Part shown: piece after piece, positions 1 through 6,131 of the stretch
Layout of the letters: each line of letters opens with the position of its first letter
Position numbering within the stretch: the first letter of the stretch is position 1
Assembly (NCBI GenBank): GCA_035525055.1
Contig: DATLEZ010000138.1
Coordinates: 1 to 10,557, forward strand
Direction of reading: 5' to 3'
DNA from: DATEEG01 sp035525055
GTDB lineage: Bacteria; Actinomycetota; Acidimicrobiia; Spongiisociales; ZC4RG35
DNA: 10,557 nucleotides
Program-made: the position numbers and the translations under genes
Notes under the pieces: model-generated
Databases searched by the model: none
Seen by the model: the letters and a program-made list of their open reading frames with translations, nothing else
What the model was told of the DNA's origin: nothing

Positions 1-139
1 TAAACGAATTATTACCCGGCACCCGCTCCGCCAACACCTTCGTAATCGCCGCCGTCAACGTCGTCTTCCCATGATCAATATGACCCATCGTCCCCACATT
101 CACATGCGGCTTCGTCCGCTCAAACTTCGCCTTACCCAT
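1..139 (-). CDS. tuf: Elongation factor Tu, N-terminal 46 codons (cut by window edge)
   Basis: EF-Tu is the GTPase that carries aminoacyl-tRNA to the ribosomal A site in the cytoplasm. The visible product starts MGKAKFERTKPHVNVGTMGH and continues through the G1/P-loop GHIDHGKT (residues 19-26), then TLTAAITKVLAER. This is a textbook EF-Tu N-terminus, with Ile in place of the more common Val in the P-loop. The ATG at 139 has a purine-rich GAGAGG about 6 nt upstream. The gene runs off the left edge, so switch regions and domains 2 and 3 are not visible. Three tRNA genes lie upstream on the same strand with no obvious promoter in the 65-nt gap, so tuf is probably cotranscribed with them, as in the E. 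coli tRNA-tufB operon. Confidence 0.97.
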   Translation of the reverse strand, partial: MGKAKFERTKPHVNVGTMGHIDHGKTTLTAAITKVLAERVPGNNSF

Positions 140-204
140 GGGAATACCTCTCTCGTGCTTACTGACGGCTTCCGTCTTCCGACTTCCGCCCCCGACCAAC
201 TCTG

Positions 205-278
205 TAGCGGCGGGCAGACTCGAACTGCCGACCTCTCGATTATGAGTCGAGCGCTCTCACCGACTGAGCTACGCCGCC
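205..278 (-). tRNA. tRNA-Met (CAT anticodon)
   Basis: Complete cloverleaf on the minus strand. The acceptor GGCGGCG pairs with CGCCGCT, closing with a G-U at the first position. The anticodon stem CTCGA/TCGAG frames the loop CTCATAA, so the anticodon is CAT. The T arm is GGCAG-TTCGAGT-CTGCC and the discriminator is A. No CCA is encoded. A CAT anticodon can be elongator Met, initiator Met or lysidine-modified Ile2. The normally paired first acceptor position argues against initiator, and position next to tRNA-Thr near translation genes fits elongator Met as in many actinobacteria. Ile2 is not excluded by eye. Confidence 0.9.
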
Positions 279-282
279 TCGA

Positions 283-351
283 GAAAGCGCAAGCGCTTTC
301 CAGTACTAAGTACCAGGAACTAAGTACTGGCTGCCAGGCATCGCCTGGCAG
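283..351 (-). repeat. Three consecutive hairpins filling the tRNA-Thr/tRNA-Met spacer
   Basis: The spacer between the two tRNA genes (279-357) is almost wholly palindromic. Hairpin A pairs GAAAGCG at 283-289 with CGCTTTC at 294-300. Hairpin B pairs CCAGTACT at 300-307 with AGTACTGG at 323-330; its loop repeats the CTAAGTAC motif of the stem. Hairpin C pairs CTGCCAGGC at 331-339 with GCCTGGCAG at 343-351 around a 3-nt loop. None is followed by a T-tract on the minus strand, so terminator function is unlikely when tuf must be read downstream. They may guide processing of the polycistronic tRNA-tuf transcript or be a small repeat insertion; both are inference. Confidence 0.75.
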
Positions 352-357
352 CTTTCG

Positions 358-430
358 AGCCCCCTTGCGGAATCGAACCGCAGACCTCCTCCTTACCATG
401 GAGGCGCTCTGCCTGCTGAGCTAAGGGGGC
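358..430 (-). tRNA. tRNA-Thr (GGT anticodon)
   Basis: Complete class I cloverleaf on the minus strand. The acceptor GCCCCCT pairs perfectly with AGGGGGC. The D-arm region contains AGCTCAG, and the anticodon stem CCTCC/GGAGG encloses ATGGTAA, giving anticodon GGT. The T arm is TGCGG-TTCGATT-CCGCA. The discriminator is T and CCA is not encoded. It lies between tRNA-Tyr (9 nt away) and tRNA-Met, all in the same orientation as tuf, so the three are probably cut from one precursor. Confidence 0.95.
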
Positions 431-439
431 GAGTTGTAT

Positions 440-524
440 TGGTGCCGGGAGAAGGATTTGAACCTCCGAAGGCATTGCCGGCAGATTTACAGTCTGCTCC
501 CTTTGGCCGCTCGGGCATCCCGGC
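440..524 (-). tRNA. tRNA-Tyr (GTA anticodon)
   Basis: Class II tRNA with a long variable arm on the minus strand. The acceptor GCCGGGA pairs with TCCCGGC. The anticodon stem GCAGA/TCTGC frames CTGTAAA, giving anticodon GTA. The variable arm contains CGGCAATGCC, and the T arm reads GGAGG-TTCAAAT-CCTTC, where the G-T pair is tolerated. Unlike the other two tRNAs here, the 3' CCA is genomically encoded (440-442). It is the promoter-proximal member of the Tyr-Thr-Met-tuf series. Confidence 0.95.
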
Positions 525-527
525 AAG

Positions 528-563
528 TCGATTGTCTGGTCGATTATCTGGTCGACTATCTGG
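528..563. repeat. Triple 12-nt tandem repeat upstream of tRNA-Tyr
   Basis: Three adjacent copies on the plus strand: TCGATTGTCTGG (528-539), TCGATTATCTGG (540-551) and TCGACTATCTGG (552-563). Neighbouring copies differ at one position. The array ends 3 nt from the tRNA-Tyr 5' end, so on the minus strand it lies in the precursor leader or the promoter-proximal DNA. No function is recognised. Confidence 0.85.
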
Positions 564-616
564 CCCGAACGATCTCGTCGCGGGTGCGACGCCACAAGAT
601 GGCTCAGGGCCGCGGA

Positions 617-646
617 ATCATAGCGACGGGGGTTGGGACGACCCAA
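617..646 (-). promoter_or_regulatory. Possible sigma-70-type promoter for the tRNA-tuf cluster
   Basis: On the minus strand TTGGGT (646-641), an 18-nt spacer and TATGAT (622-617) resemble a housekeeping promoter; TATGAT matches five of six consensus -10 positions. Predicted initiation near 610 would give a leader of about 85 nt before tRNA-Tyr. The site overlaps the last codons and stop of the upstream membrane-protein gene. Part of the -35 lies in a small palindrome, TTGGG-ACGA-CCCAA (633-646). Readthrough from htpX could also feed the cluster. Confidence 0.4.
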
Positions 647-1133
647 CCTGGCCTGTCTTCGACCGCACCAGAGCAAGCACGGCGATCGGAGCCAGGGCTC
701 CCACCACCCACCCCTGAACCACGCCAATGCTGGCCAACAGCGACCCGAAAACCAGCGCCAGGGCTCCGACGACGATCAAACCGCGGCGCAGACGCGAAAG
801 GACCTGCTCCCTCAGGTCGGTTCGAGTGTCTCCGAATCCCATGTCCCGACCAACCGCTGCGAGTTGGCGCCGTCGTATGACAACCATGAACAAGCCCACC
901 GCAAGCGGGTAGGCGACGCCCAGACCCACCCAAATCGGCCGGACCACCAGGATTGCAACGATGCCGAGCGCAAGCGCCGGCTTGAGGACGTTCTCAACGA
1001 TGCCGAGATGGCCAAACGACCAGGCCGGTCCCCTTCGGGCAGCCTCAACAGAGAAGAGAATGGCCCAGCCGACGACCGCCACCGGCACTGCCGCCGCGAT
1101 CAGCAGGCCGGTCTCGGCCGAGAGCAGGTTCAA
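618..1133 (-). CDS. Small multi-pass membrane protein overlapping htpX
   Basis: Predicted 171-aa integral membrane protein of unrecognised family. Hydrophobic stretches near residues 8-28, 49-66, 68-86, 117-138 and 140-156 suggest five transmembrane helices, with a basic, polar central loop (about 87-117, containing IRRRQ and SRLRRG). I see no catalytic motif or ligand-binding signature. The start is a TTG at 1133 whose last two bases form part of the TGA stop of htpX (TTGA overlap). Such overlap implies translational coupling, and there is no clear Shine-Dalgarno of its own. Its placement suggests a job linked to HtpX or membrane quality control, but that rests on context only. Its C-terminal codons overlap a possible promoter for the downstream tRNAs. 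Confidence 0.75.
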   Translation of the reverse strand: MNLLSAETGLLIAAAVPVAVVGWAILFSVEAARRGPAWSFGHLGIVENVLKPALALGIVAILVVRPIWVGLGVAYPLAVGLFMVVIRRRQLAAVGRDMGFGDTRTDLREQVLSRLRRGLIVVGALALVFGSLLASIGVVQGWVVGALAPIAVLALVRSKTGQVGSSQPPSL

Positions 1134-1999
1134 CGGGTGCCGCTGGCCATCTGCTGCAAGCGCTCGATCCGCTCCTCGATCGGAGGGTGAGTCGAGAACA
1201 ACTTCATCAATCCACCGCCACCGGATCCGCGGCGACCGAACGCTTTCAGGGGGTCCTCGATGAACAACTGGCTGACTGCCGGATTCACCTGCATCGGTAT
1301 TCGGGCGGTGCCTGCACCCAGCTTGGCGAGGGCAGATGCCAACGCGACCGGCCTTCCGGTCAAAGCGGCTCCGGAGGCATCGGCCTGATACTCCCGCGAG
1401 CGGGAAATGGCCAGGCGGATGACCATGGCTGCGATCGGGGCAATGATCAGCGACAGCAAGCCGGCGATGGCTGCGAGCGGATTGTTGCGATTGTTGCTAC
1501 CGCCCCCCATGAAGATCGCCATGCGGGCGAAGATGCTGAGAGCAGCGGCCAGCATTGCCGCAACCGAGCTGATCAGGATGTCCCGGTTCTGCACATGGGA
1601 CAGCTCATGGGCGAGCACTCCCTCAAGCTCGTCGTTGTTCATGGACTGAAGGAGCCCGTTAGTCACCGCGACCGCCGCATGCTTGGGGTTGCGCCCGGTC
1701 GCAAATGCATTCGGCTGGGGTGAGTCGATCAAGAAGATCCTGGGCATCGGCATCTCGGCTCGGGCCGCCAGGTTGCGAACTATCGAGTACACCTGTGGCA
1801 GTTCGTGCTCTTCGACCGGCTTGGCACGGGACGCGGCCAGCGCCATCTTGTCGGAGAAGAAGTAGACGACAAAATTGAGGACGCCGGCGAAGATCAGACC
1901 GATCCAAAAGCCGTTGGCCCCACCGAACGTGTAGCCGAGAGACCACACCAGAGCGGTCAGAAGCGCCAGAAGTCCGACGGTTTTGAGGTTGTTTGTCAC
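1130..1999 (-). CDS. htpX: HtpX-like M48 membrane zinc metalloprotease
   Basis: Encodes a 289-aa member of the HtpX family, zinc endopeptidases of the cytoplasmic membrane that degrade misfolded membrane proteins. Two N-terminal hydrophobic helices (about 7-22 and 31-48) precede the catalytic region. The zinc motif HELSH is at residues 131-135, the third ligand lies in REYQAD (E203), and the conserved C-terminal FSTHPPIEERI is at about 268-278. Two further hydrophobic stretches (145-163, 177-198) flank the active-site region. Length matches the usual 280-300 aa. The start is a GTG at 1999 with no convincing Shine-Dalgarno. A TACCAT element 10 nt upstream (2015-2010) could be the -10 of a nearly leaderless transcript. 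The stop overlaps the next gene, indicating an operon. Heat or envelope stress control is known for E. coli htpX, but no heat-shock operator is visible here. Confidence 0.96.
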   Translation of the reverse strand: MTNNLKTVGLLALLTALVWSLGYTFGGANGFWIGLIFAGVLNFVVYFFSDKMALAASRAKPVEEHELPQVYSIVRNLAARAEMPMPRIFLIDSPQPNAFATGRNPKHAAVAVTNGLLQSMNNDELEGVLAHELSHVQNRDILISSVAAMLAAALSIFARMAIFMGGGSNNRNNPLAAIAGLLSLIIAPIAAMVIRLAISRSREYQADASGAALTGRPVALASALAKLGAGTARIPMQVNPAVSQLFIEDPLKAFGRRGSGGGGLMKLFSTHPPIEERIERLQQMASGTR

Positions 2000-2078
2000 G
2001 ATGAAGAGAATGGTACCGAGAGGCCCGATCTAACCCGAGTTCCCGATCCCACCACAGCTATCGCGGTTTTTGGAAGCT

Positions 2079-2370
2079 GCGTTTCCCCTGTCCCCCTGCT
2101 TGCGGGGGGACCGCACGGCCGTCAGGCCGGGCGAGGGGGGCGATCAGTGACCCCACCGGCAGGTGAAGGCTTCAGGACCGACCGGGTTCGTCTGAGAAGA
2201 ATCGAGACGAACCGGCGGCGCTTTCAGGAGGGAATGCGTCAGGAGATCGCGATCAGCTCGATCGCCGCAACCGGCGATTGGTCTGATCAAGGTTCTTTGT
2301 TCCGTGATCCTTCAGGTTCCGAGGTCGGATCAAAGAACCTTGACCCCGCAAGCACAGGGACAGGAAACGC
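2079..2370. repeat. 292-bp structured element bounded by imperfect inverted repeats
   Basis: The left arm (2079-2107) and the reverse complement of the right arm (2370-2344) share, in order, GCGTTTCC, TGTCCC, TG and CTTGCGGGG. They differ only by three 2-nt indels. Between the arms lie four smaller inverted repeats: CGGCC/GGCCG (2116-2120 with 2125-2129), GGTTCGTCT/AGACGAACC (2185-2193 with 2205-2213), ATCGCCG/CGGCGAT (2261-2267 with 2272-2278), and CAAGGTTCTTTG/CAAAGAACCTTG (2288-2299 with 2331-2342). As RNA it could fold into a closed multi-branched structure; as DNA it resembles a non-autonomous inverted-repeat element. It begins 6 nt after the lipoprotein stop codon. No coding capacity and no family is recognised. 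Confidence 0.7.
2288..2342 (-). terminator. Hairpin downstream of the lipoprotein gene, possible terminator
   Basis: A perfect 12-bp inverted repeat, CAAGGTTCTTTG with CAAAGAACCTTG, lies about 35 nt past the lipoprotein stop. An alternative fold pairs TGATCC (2305-2310) with GGATCA (2327-2332) inside a 10-bp outer stem. No run of T follows on the minus strand, so intrinsic termination is uncertain. The hairpin may instead be just one arm of the larger inverted-repeat element. Confidence 0.4.
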
Positions 2371-2375
2371 GCGGA

Positions 2376-2936
2376 TCAGTAACCCGATGGTGGGTGGTAG
2401 ACACCACCGGAGCACTGCTTGAACGCGCCCTGCTGGTTCAGGTGATATTCGAGGGTGGCGCCCCCGGCATCGACCATGACGAGGTATCCGGGCGTGAGCA
2501 CCTGCGTATATGACATGCCCGGCTCGGGGCACCCCAGTGACCCATCCGACCAGTCGACGGGCTGTCCCGACAGGACGGTGACGGCTGCCAACCCGACGCT
2601 CTGCCGGCTGGCGGCATCCTCGATCACGCTGCTCAGCATTGATTCCGGCACCTGCACAACTCCGGCTGGCTCTGCGGTGGTACTCGTGGTCGGCTCCGTT
2701 GTCGTGGTGGTGGCGGCGCTCCCGGCGGACGTCGTCGTCGTGGCCGGAAGGCTCTCGGTCGTGACTTCGGGCTTGGTGGTGGTGGTCGTGGCCAGGTCGT
2801 CCGGTTGGGATACGCCAGAGGTCGAGGTGACAGCTGAACTTGGACCGTCAGGGAGCGAGCCACGCTCGCCGCCTCCACAAGCAACAAGAAACACCAGGCT
2901 CACGAGCAGGGTTCTTGTCGGGTGATGCCGCCGCAT
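2376..2936 (-). CDS. Predicted lipoprotein with Thr-rich linker and C-terminal domain of unknown function
   Basis: Encodes 186 aa. A basic start (MRRHH), a hydrophobic core and a lipobox LVAC (residues 17-20) predict lipid attachment at Cys20 and anchoring on the outer face of the membrane. Residues about 49-90 form a low-complexity linker with several runs of four or five Thr, a typical wall-spanning or O-glycosylated spacer in actinobacteria. The globular part (about 92-180) contains VDWSDGSLGCPEPGMSYTQV and TPGYLVMVDAGG, followed by LEYH and a Cys (C175) that could pair with C136. I recall this CPEPG/YTQ pattern from uncharacterised secreted proteins but cannot name a function. The ATG at 2936 has a good purine-rich site (GGAAGGA) about 8 nt upstream. 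Only 26 nt separate the start from a strong hairpin behind the subtilase gene, so the two may share a transcript. Confidence 0.88.
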   Translation of the reverse strand: MRRHHPTRTLLVSLVFLVACGGGERGSLPDGPSSAVTSTSGVSQPDDLATTTTTKPEVTTESLPATTTTSAGSAATTTTTEPTTSTTAEPAGVVQVPESMLSSVIEDAASRQSVGLAAVTVLSGQPVDWSDGSLGCPEPGMSYTQVLTPGYLVMVDAGGATLEYHLNQQGAFKQCSGGVYHPPSGY

Positions 2937-2962
2937 CTCGGCTTCCTTCCCGCTGGATTGAA

Positions 2963-2992
2963 TTTGGGGGAGGGCCTAAGCCCTCCCCCAAA
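2963..2992 (-). terminator. Perfect 13-bp hairpin after the subtilase gene
   Basis: TTTGGGGGAGGGC (2963-2975) pairs perfectly with GCCCTCCCCCAAA (2980-2992) around a 4-nt loop. It begins 9 nt after the subtilase stop codon on the minus strand. Downstream on that strand the bases are AAATTCAATCC, which is not a proper U-tract. It may be an imperfect intrinsic terminator, a 3'-end stabiliser, or an attenuating element before the lipoprotein gene 26 nt further on. Confidence 0.7.
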
Positions 2993-3001
2993 CCCTATAC
3001 G

Positions 3002-5986
3002 TCACTCGGTGCTAACGGCGACGGTGGTGAAGCCGATCTGAGATGACCCGTCGGTGTACGAAACGCCTCCCAGGTATTTCTCGTCGGCGACGAGTCCGTC
3101 CCAGCTGGCGGTGACGGTTCCGGTTGTCCCCAGGACGGCCGATCCCGGAGCCGTGACCGAAAGATCGGTCGCACCGGAGCCGTCAGCCGGGGTGCTGGAT
3201 ACGAGCCAGTGGAACAGGGTGTAGTTCGCATCCGGTCCGTCAGTTCCCCAGCCGTGTACAACCACGATGTAGTCACCAGCCGCCGGCATGAAGACGTCGA
3301 CCTGTTCGTCCGAGGTTCCACCGCCGCTGCCTCCCACAAAGGGGAAGCCCGGACCGGGACCGAAGACGTAGAGGTCGAGGTCGTCGTTGCCGTCGGTGAA
3401 TTCATTGAACAAGGAGACCCTGAACTGTTCCGTCCCGGCCGGGACCGTCACGCCGTGGAAAGTCACTCCCACGCCGGTAGCAAGGGCCGTGTTGATGTCG
3501 TTGGCGGGGTCGTCGATGACGTTTCCGTCGGTTCGGGTTGGGGCTACGAGCCCGTGCGGGGCTGCCGTAAACGGTCCGGTGTAGCCGAAGGCGACTTCAT
3601 AGGAAACCGATCCCTCGGTTCCGCTACCCAGGACCTCTTCGGGCGCAGCCAGTTGTACTGGCAGAACCGCGATAACGCTACGCACTCTCGTGTTCTGGTT
3701 GGCCCATTGCAAAGACCCGATGGCGTACTGGCCCAGAGTTGCCGTGGTCCGCTCGAACGTCACCGTATAGCTGGCACTTCCTCCTGCTGGGATGACCAAC
3801 GAAGTAGGCGAGACAGTCACGTTCACGCCGCGGGGCGCCTGCACCCTCACTCTGAAGGTGCCCGCGCTCCCAACGTTGGTGACCGTACGGGTGATCGTTT
3901 GAGAGCCGGCCAAGGCTCCGATTGCGATGTTGGGTGTGTTGAGGTCGCTCGGATCGATTGCAATATTGCTGCAACCGCCCAGTTGACCGGTGCCGCACAG
4001 GAATGCCACGTAGTCGTCGAAGTCGGCGTCGTACACAAGGCCTGGCTGCAGTGCGGAGTTTGGTGTTACCTGCCCTGACCCTTCGTCAAACGGTCCGAAC
4101 CCGCGAATGTCCGCGGCCGTCGTCATCAACGCCGACCTGACCATGGCCGGGCTCCAAGAGCGATGGGCCGACATGATCACCGCAGCGATCCCTGCAATGT
4201 GCGGGCTCGACATCGACGTACCCGAGAGGAAGTCGAAGTCACGGCCTCCGTGATCGGGCGAGTATGCAGCGAGGACATCGACTCCGGGCGCCGTGATGTC
4301 GGGCTTGAGGACGTCGCCACTGGCATTGAGCGGTCCTCTCGAGGAGAAGCTGGCTATCTGCGGAGCAGATGGATCGATTCCCCTCACTCCGGGCGACAGC
4401 GAGCCTGTCGGGGCGGAATCGGTTGCGACGTATTCCTTGATCTCCGCTCCGGCGACGTCGTCGACATGGATCGACGGGACGGCGTGGATGTCGGCGTTGA
4501 GGGTGTTCGGAGTGACGTTGACCAGAACCATCGCCAATCCACCAGCATCGGCTACGACCTGGCTCTTCTCCACCCGCGGGCTGACTCCCCGATCGCAAAC
4601 CACCATCTTTCCAGCCGCCTGGGCCGGATCGATGGTTCCCGGGAAGCACAGAGCGGCATCGTCCACGCTGGCTCCCACCGCCGGTATCGCACCCGAGTAG
4701 ACCATCGGCAAGGAGGGAGTGCCCGAGGTCTGCAGCGAGGCGCCTTCGTAGCTTGCGCCGTTGCCCAGTGTGACAGTTCCCTCGAAGATCCGGTCGTGGG
4801 TACCGGCCGCGACGGTCGCAATCCACGGACTTGGATGGTTGACGGTGGAGGCCCCTGGACCGGAGTTGCCGGCCGAAGCTGCGACGAACACTCCCGCATC
4901 GGCCGCGAACAGGAACGCGACCTCGACCGAATCGAGGAAGTTCGTGCTCGTTCCACTGATGGAATAGTTGATGACGTCGACACCGTCGGCCACCGCCTGA
5001 TCTATGGCAGCGACCGTGTCGATGCTGAAGCATCCGGCCTCGCCGTCCTCACCGAATCCCCAGCAGGCCTTGTAGGCCGCGATCCTGGCTCTCGGCGCCA
5101 TACCGCTGATGTGACCCAGCAGGTCACCGTTTACCTCGACCGGGACCCCCCAGTTACCTCCGGCCGTGCTGGCCGTGTGGGTTCCGTGCCCGTCGACATC
5201 GAGGGGCGACACGTATTCGTAGGGGATGGTTGCTTTGAGCTCTTCGGCAGTTCCGAACCCGGCGTGGTAGAAGCGGGCCCCGACCAGCTTGTTGCTGCAA
5301 TCGCTGGCATCGAATTGTTCCCCTGCCTGACAGATCCCATGGAAGGGGATGGCGCCAAACGGGTGGACTCCGGTTCCATCAGGCCTGGCCGCCGGAGTAG
5401 CGGAGAACGATGGGCTCTCGGGGCGAATCCCCGAGTCGACGACCCCGATGATCATCCGATCACCGACGAACCTCTGGGACCAGGCGCCACCTGGATCCGA
5501 TAGGCCGAGAAAGTCCGGTGTGGTGATGGTGTCGAGTTGCAGTTTCTCGTTTTCCAGGATCGCCACTACCCCGGGGTTGCGAGCCAATTGGGATGCCTGG
5601 GCTCCCGTCAAAACTGCGGCGAACCCATTGAAGGCAACACCGTAGTCGTAGATCTTGTTGGCGCCGCCGACCGAGGCGAGAGCGGCATCATGGGTCCCTC
5701 GAAGATGGTCGCGATAGGCACGCACATGTGGCGCCGTTGCGTCGATTCGCGTTCCCGGAGCGGGCCTGGTGGCAGCGAAACCGGCCGTACCACCACGATA
5801 TGCCCCCGCCGGCTCCCCGGACATCATCACGATGTAGGTCCGAGGCCCACGGTCGAAGCCGTTGAGAGCGTCGCTCGGTACCTGTAACGGTGCCTGCTGC
5901 GCCACCGCGGCGGCGCTCGTAACCAACATGAGAAAGGCGACGGCAACACTGAAGACGCGCTGCCTGCTCTTTCGTTTCTGCATCAT
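3002..5986 (-). CDS. Secreted subtilisin-like serine protease (S8) with PA, Fn3-like and PPC-type domains
   Basis: Encodes about 994 aa counted from the ATG at 5986. A Sec signal peptide (basic MQKRKSRQR, hydrophobic core, AVAQQ cleavage area near residue 29) is followed by an inhibitor I9-type propeptide (about 48-150). The S8 catalytic domain holds Asp184 in GVVDSG, His267 in DGHGTH, oxyanion Asn374 in ASAGN and Ser591 in SGTSMSSPH. A protease-associated insertion lies at about 445-525. Next come a fibronectin III-like domain (about 675-780, RTVTNVGSAGTF) and a PPC-like beta domain (about 837-930, DDLDLYVFGPG). There is no LPXTG motif or C-terminal membrane helix, so it is probably released. 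The architecture is the cucumisin/lactocepin-like type. The open frame extends to 6094, but the signal peptide and a GGAGG just upstream favour 5986 or 5983; an ATG at 6016 is also possible. Confidence 0.95.
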   Translation of the reverse strand: MMQKRKSRQRVFSVAVAFLMLVTSAAAVAQQAPLQVPSDALNGFDRGPRTYIVMMSGEPAGAYRGGTAGFAATRPAPGTRIDATAPHVRAYRDHLRGTHDAALASVGGANKIYDYGVAFNGFAAVLTGAQASQLARNPGVVAILENEKLQLDTITTPDFLGLSDPGGAWSQRFVGDRMIIGVVDSGIRPESPSFSATPAARPDGTGVHPFGAIPFHGICQAGEQFDASDCSNKLVGARFYHAGFGTAEELKATIPYEYVSPLDVDGHGTHTASTAGGNWGVPVEVNGDLLGHISGMAPRARIAAYKACWGFGEDGEAGCFSIDTVAAIDQAVADGVDVINYSISGTSTNFLDSVEVAFLFAADAGVFVAASAGNSGPGASTVNHPSPWIATVAAGTHDRIFEGTVTLGNGASYEGASLQTSGTPSLPMVYSGAIPAVGASVDDAALCFPGTIDPAQAAGKMVVCDRGVSPRVEKSQVVADAGGLAMVLVNVTPNTLNADIHAVPSIHVDDVAGAEIKEYVATDSAPTGSLSPGVRGIDPSAPQIASFSSRGPLNASGDVLKPDITAPGVDVLAAYSPDHGGRDFDFLSGTSMSSPHIAGIAAVIMSAHRSWSPAMVRSALMTTAADIRGFGPFDEGSGQVTPNSALQPGLVYDADFDDYVAFLCGTGQLGGCSNIAIDPSDLNTPNIAIGALAGSQTITRTVTNVGSAGTFRVRVQAPRGVNVTVSPTSLVIPAGGSASYTVTFERTTATLGQYAIGSLQWANQNTRVRSVIAVLPVQLAAPEEVLGSGTEGSVSYEVAFGYTGPFTAAPHGLVAPTRTDGNVIDDPANDINTALATGVGVTFHGVTVPAGTEQFRVSLFNEFTDGNDDLDLYVFGPGPGFPFVGGSGGGTSDEQVDVFMPAAGDYIVVVHGWGTDGPDANYTLFHWLVSSTPADGSGATDLSVTAPGSAVLGTTGTVTASWDGLVADEKYLGGVSYTDGSSQIGFTTVAVSTE

Positions 5987-6052
5987 CCCTCCGATCTTGG
6001 CGATCCCCAGAACCATGCCTCTCCCGGCATGCCTCGCTAAGGAGGCTTTAGC

Positions 6053-6082
6053 ACGATAGGGGCCCTCCACCCCCGAATACAA
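6053..6082 (-). promoter_or_regulatory. Candidate promoter for the subtilase gene
   Basis: On the minus strand TTGTAT (6082-6077), an 18-nt spacer and TATCGT (6058-6053) form a weak sigma-70-like promoter in the 145-nt gap after MidA. Predicted initiation near 6046 would exclude the upstream ATG at 6094. It would leave a leader of about 60 nt containing GCTAA/TTAGC and two copies of GAGGCATG. The leader was checked for a c-di-GMP riboswitch and does not match. Confidence 0.35.
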
Positions 6083-6131
6083 CGAAAATGGCACGTTTCA
6101 TGCGGAGCCCGCATAACTATGCCTGGCCTGA

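Larger units (their letters stand above)
2000..2375. other. 376-nt non-coding gap between the lipoprotein gene and htpX
   Basis: No credible coding region on either strand: overlapping open frames are antisense shadows of htpX or lack start signals. The gap holds the inverted-repeat element described separately (2079-2370). On its htpX side there are 79 nt with candidate minus-strand -10 boxes, TTAGAT (2033-2028) and TACCAT (2015-2010), neither with a good -35. Confidence 0.8.

Noticed and set aside
528..563. CRISPR-like array
   Set aside because: Copies are contiguous 12-mers with no spacers.
71..880. Several open frames of about 90-150 codons on both strands over the tRNA cluster
   Set aside because: They cross tRNA genes and the hairpin spacers and encode no recognisable protein.
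1805..2422. Long plus-strand open frame of 205 codons across the htpX upstream gap
   Set aside because: It is antisense to htpX and runs through the hairpin element, has Arg/Gly-rich low-complexity composition and no ribosome binding site, so it is a shadow frame.
2680..2800. GGT/GTC-rich tract as a DNA repeat element
   Set aside because: It is explained by the Thr-rich linker codons of the lipoprotein gene on the minus strand.
4163..5503. 446-codon plus-strand open frame inside the subtilase gene
   Set aside because: It is fully antisense to a well-conserved protease with intact catalytic motifs. High GC and codon bias create such frames; the product is polar and Arg/Gly/Asp-rich with no domain.
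6000..6060. Possible c-di-GMP (GEMM-I) riboswitch before the subtilase, from AAAGCCTCC
   Set aside because: The conserved GCAAACC and ACGCAAAGCC blocks and the GAAA tetraloop arm are missing; only a short AAAGCC match remains.
6017..6094. Upstream ATG at 6094 as the subtilase start
   Set aside because: It would bury the signal peptide 37 residues into the protein and lies upstream of the likely transcription start.
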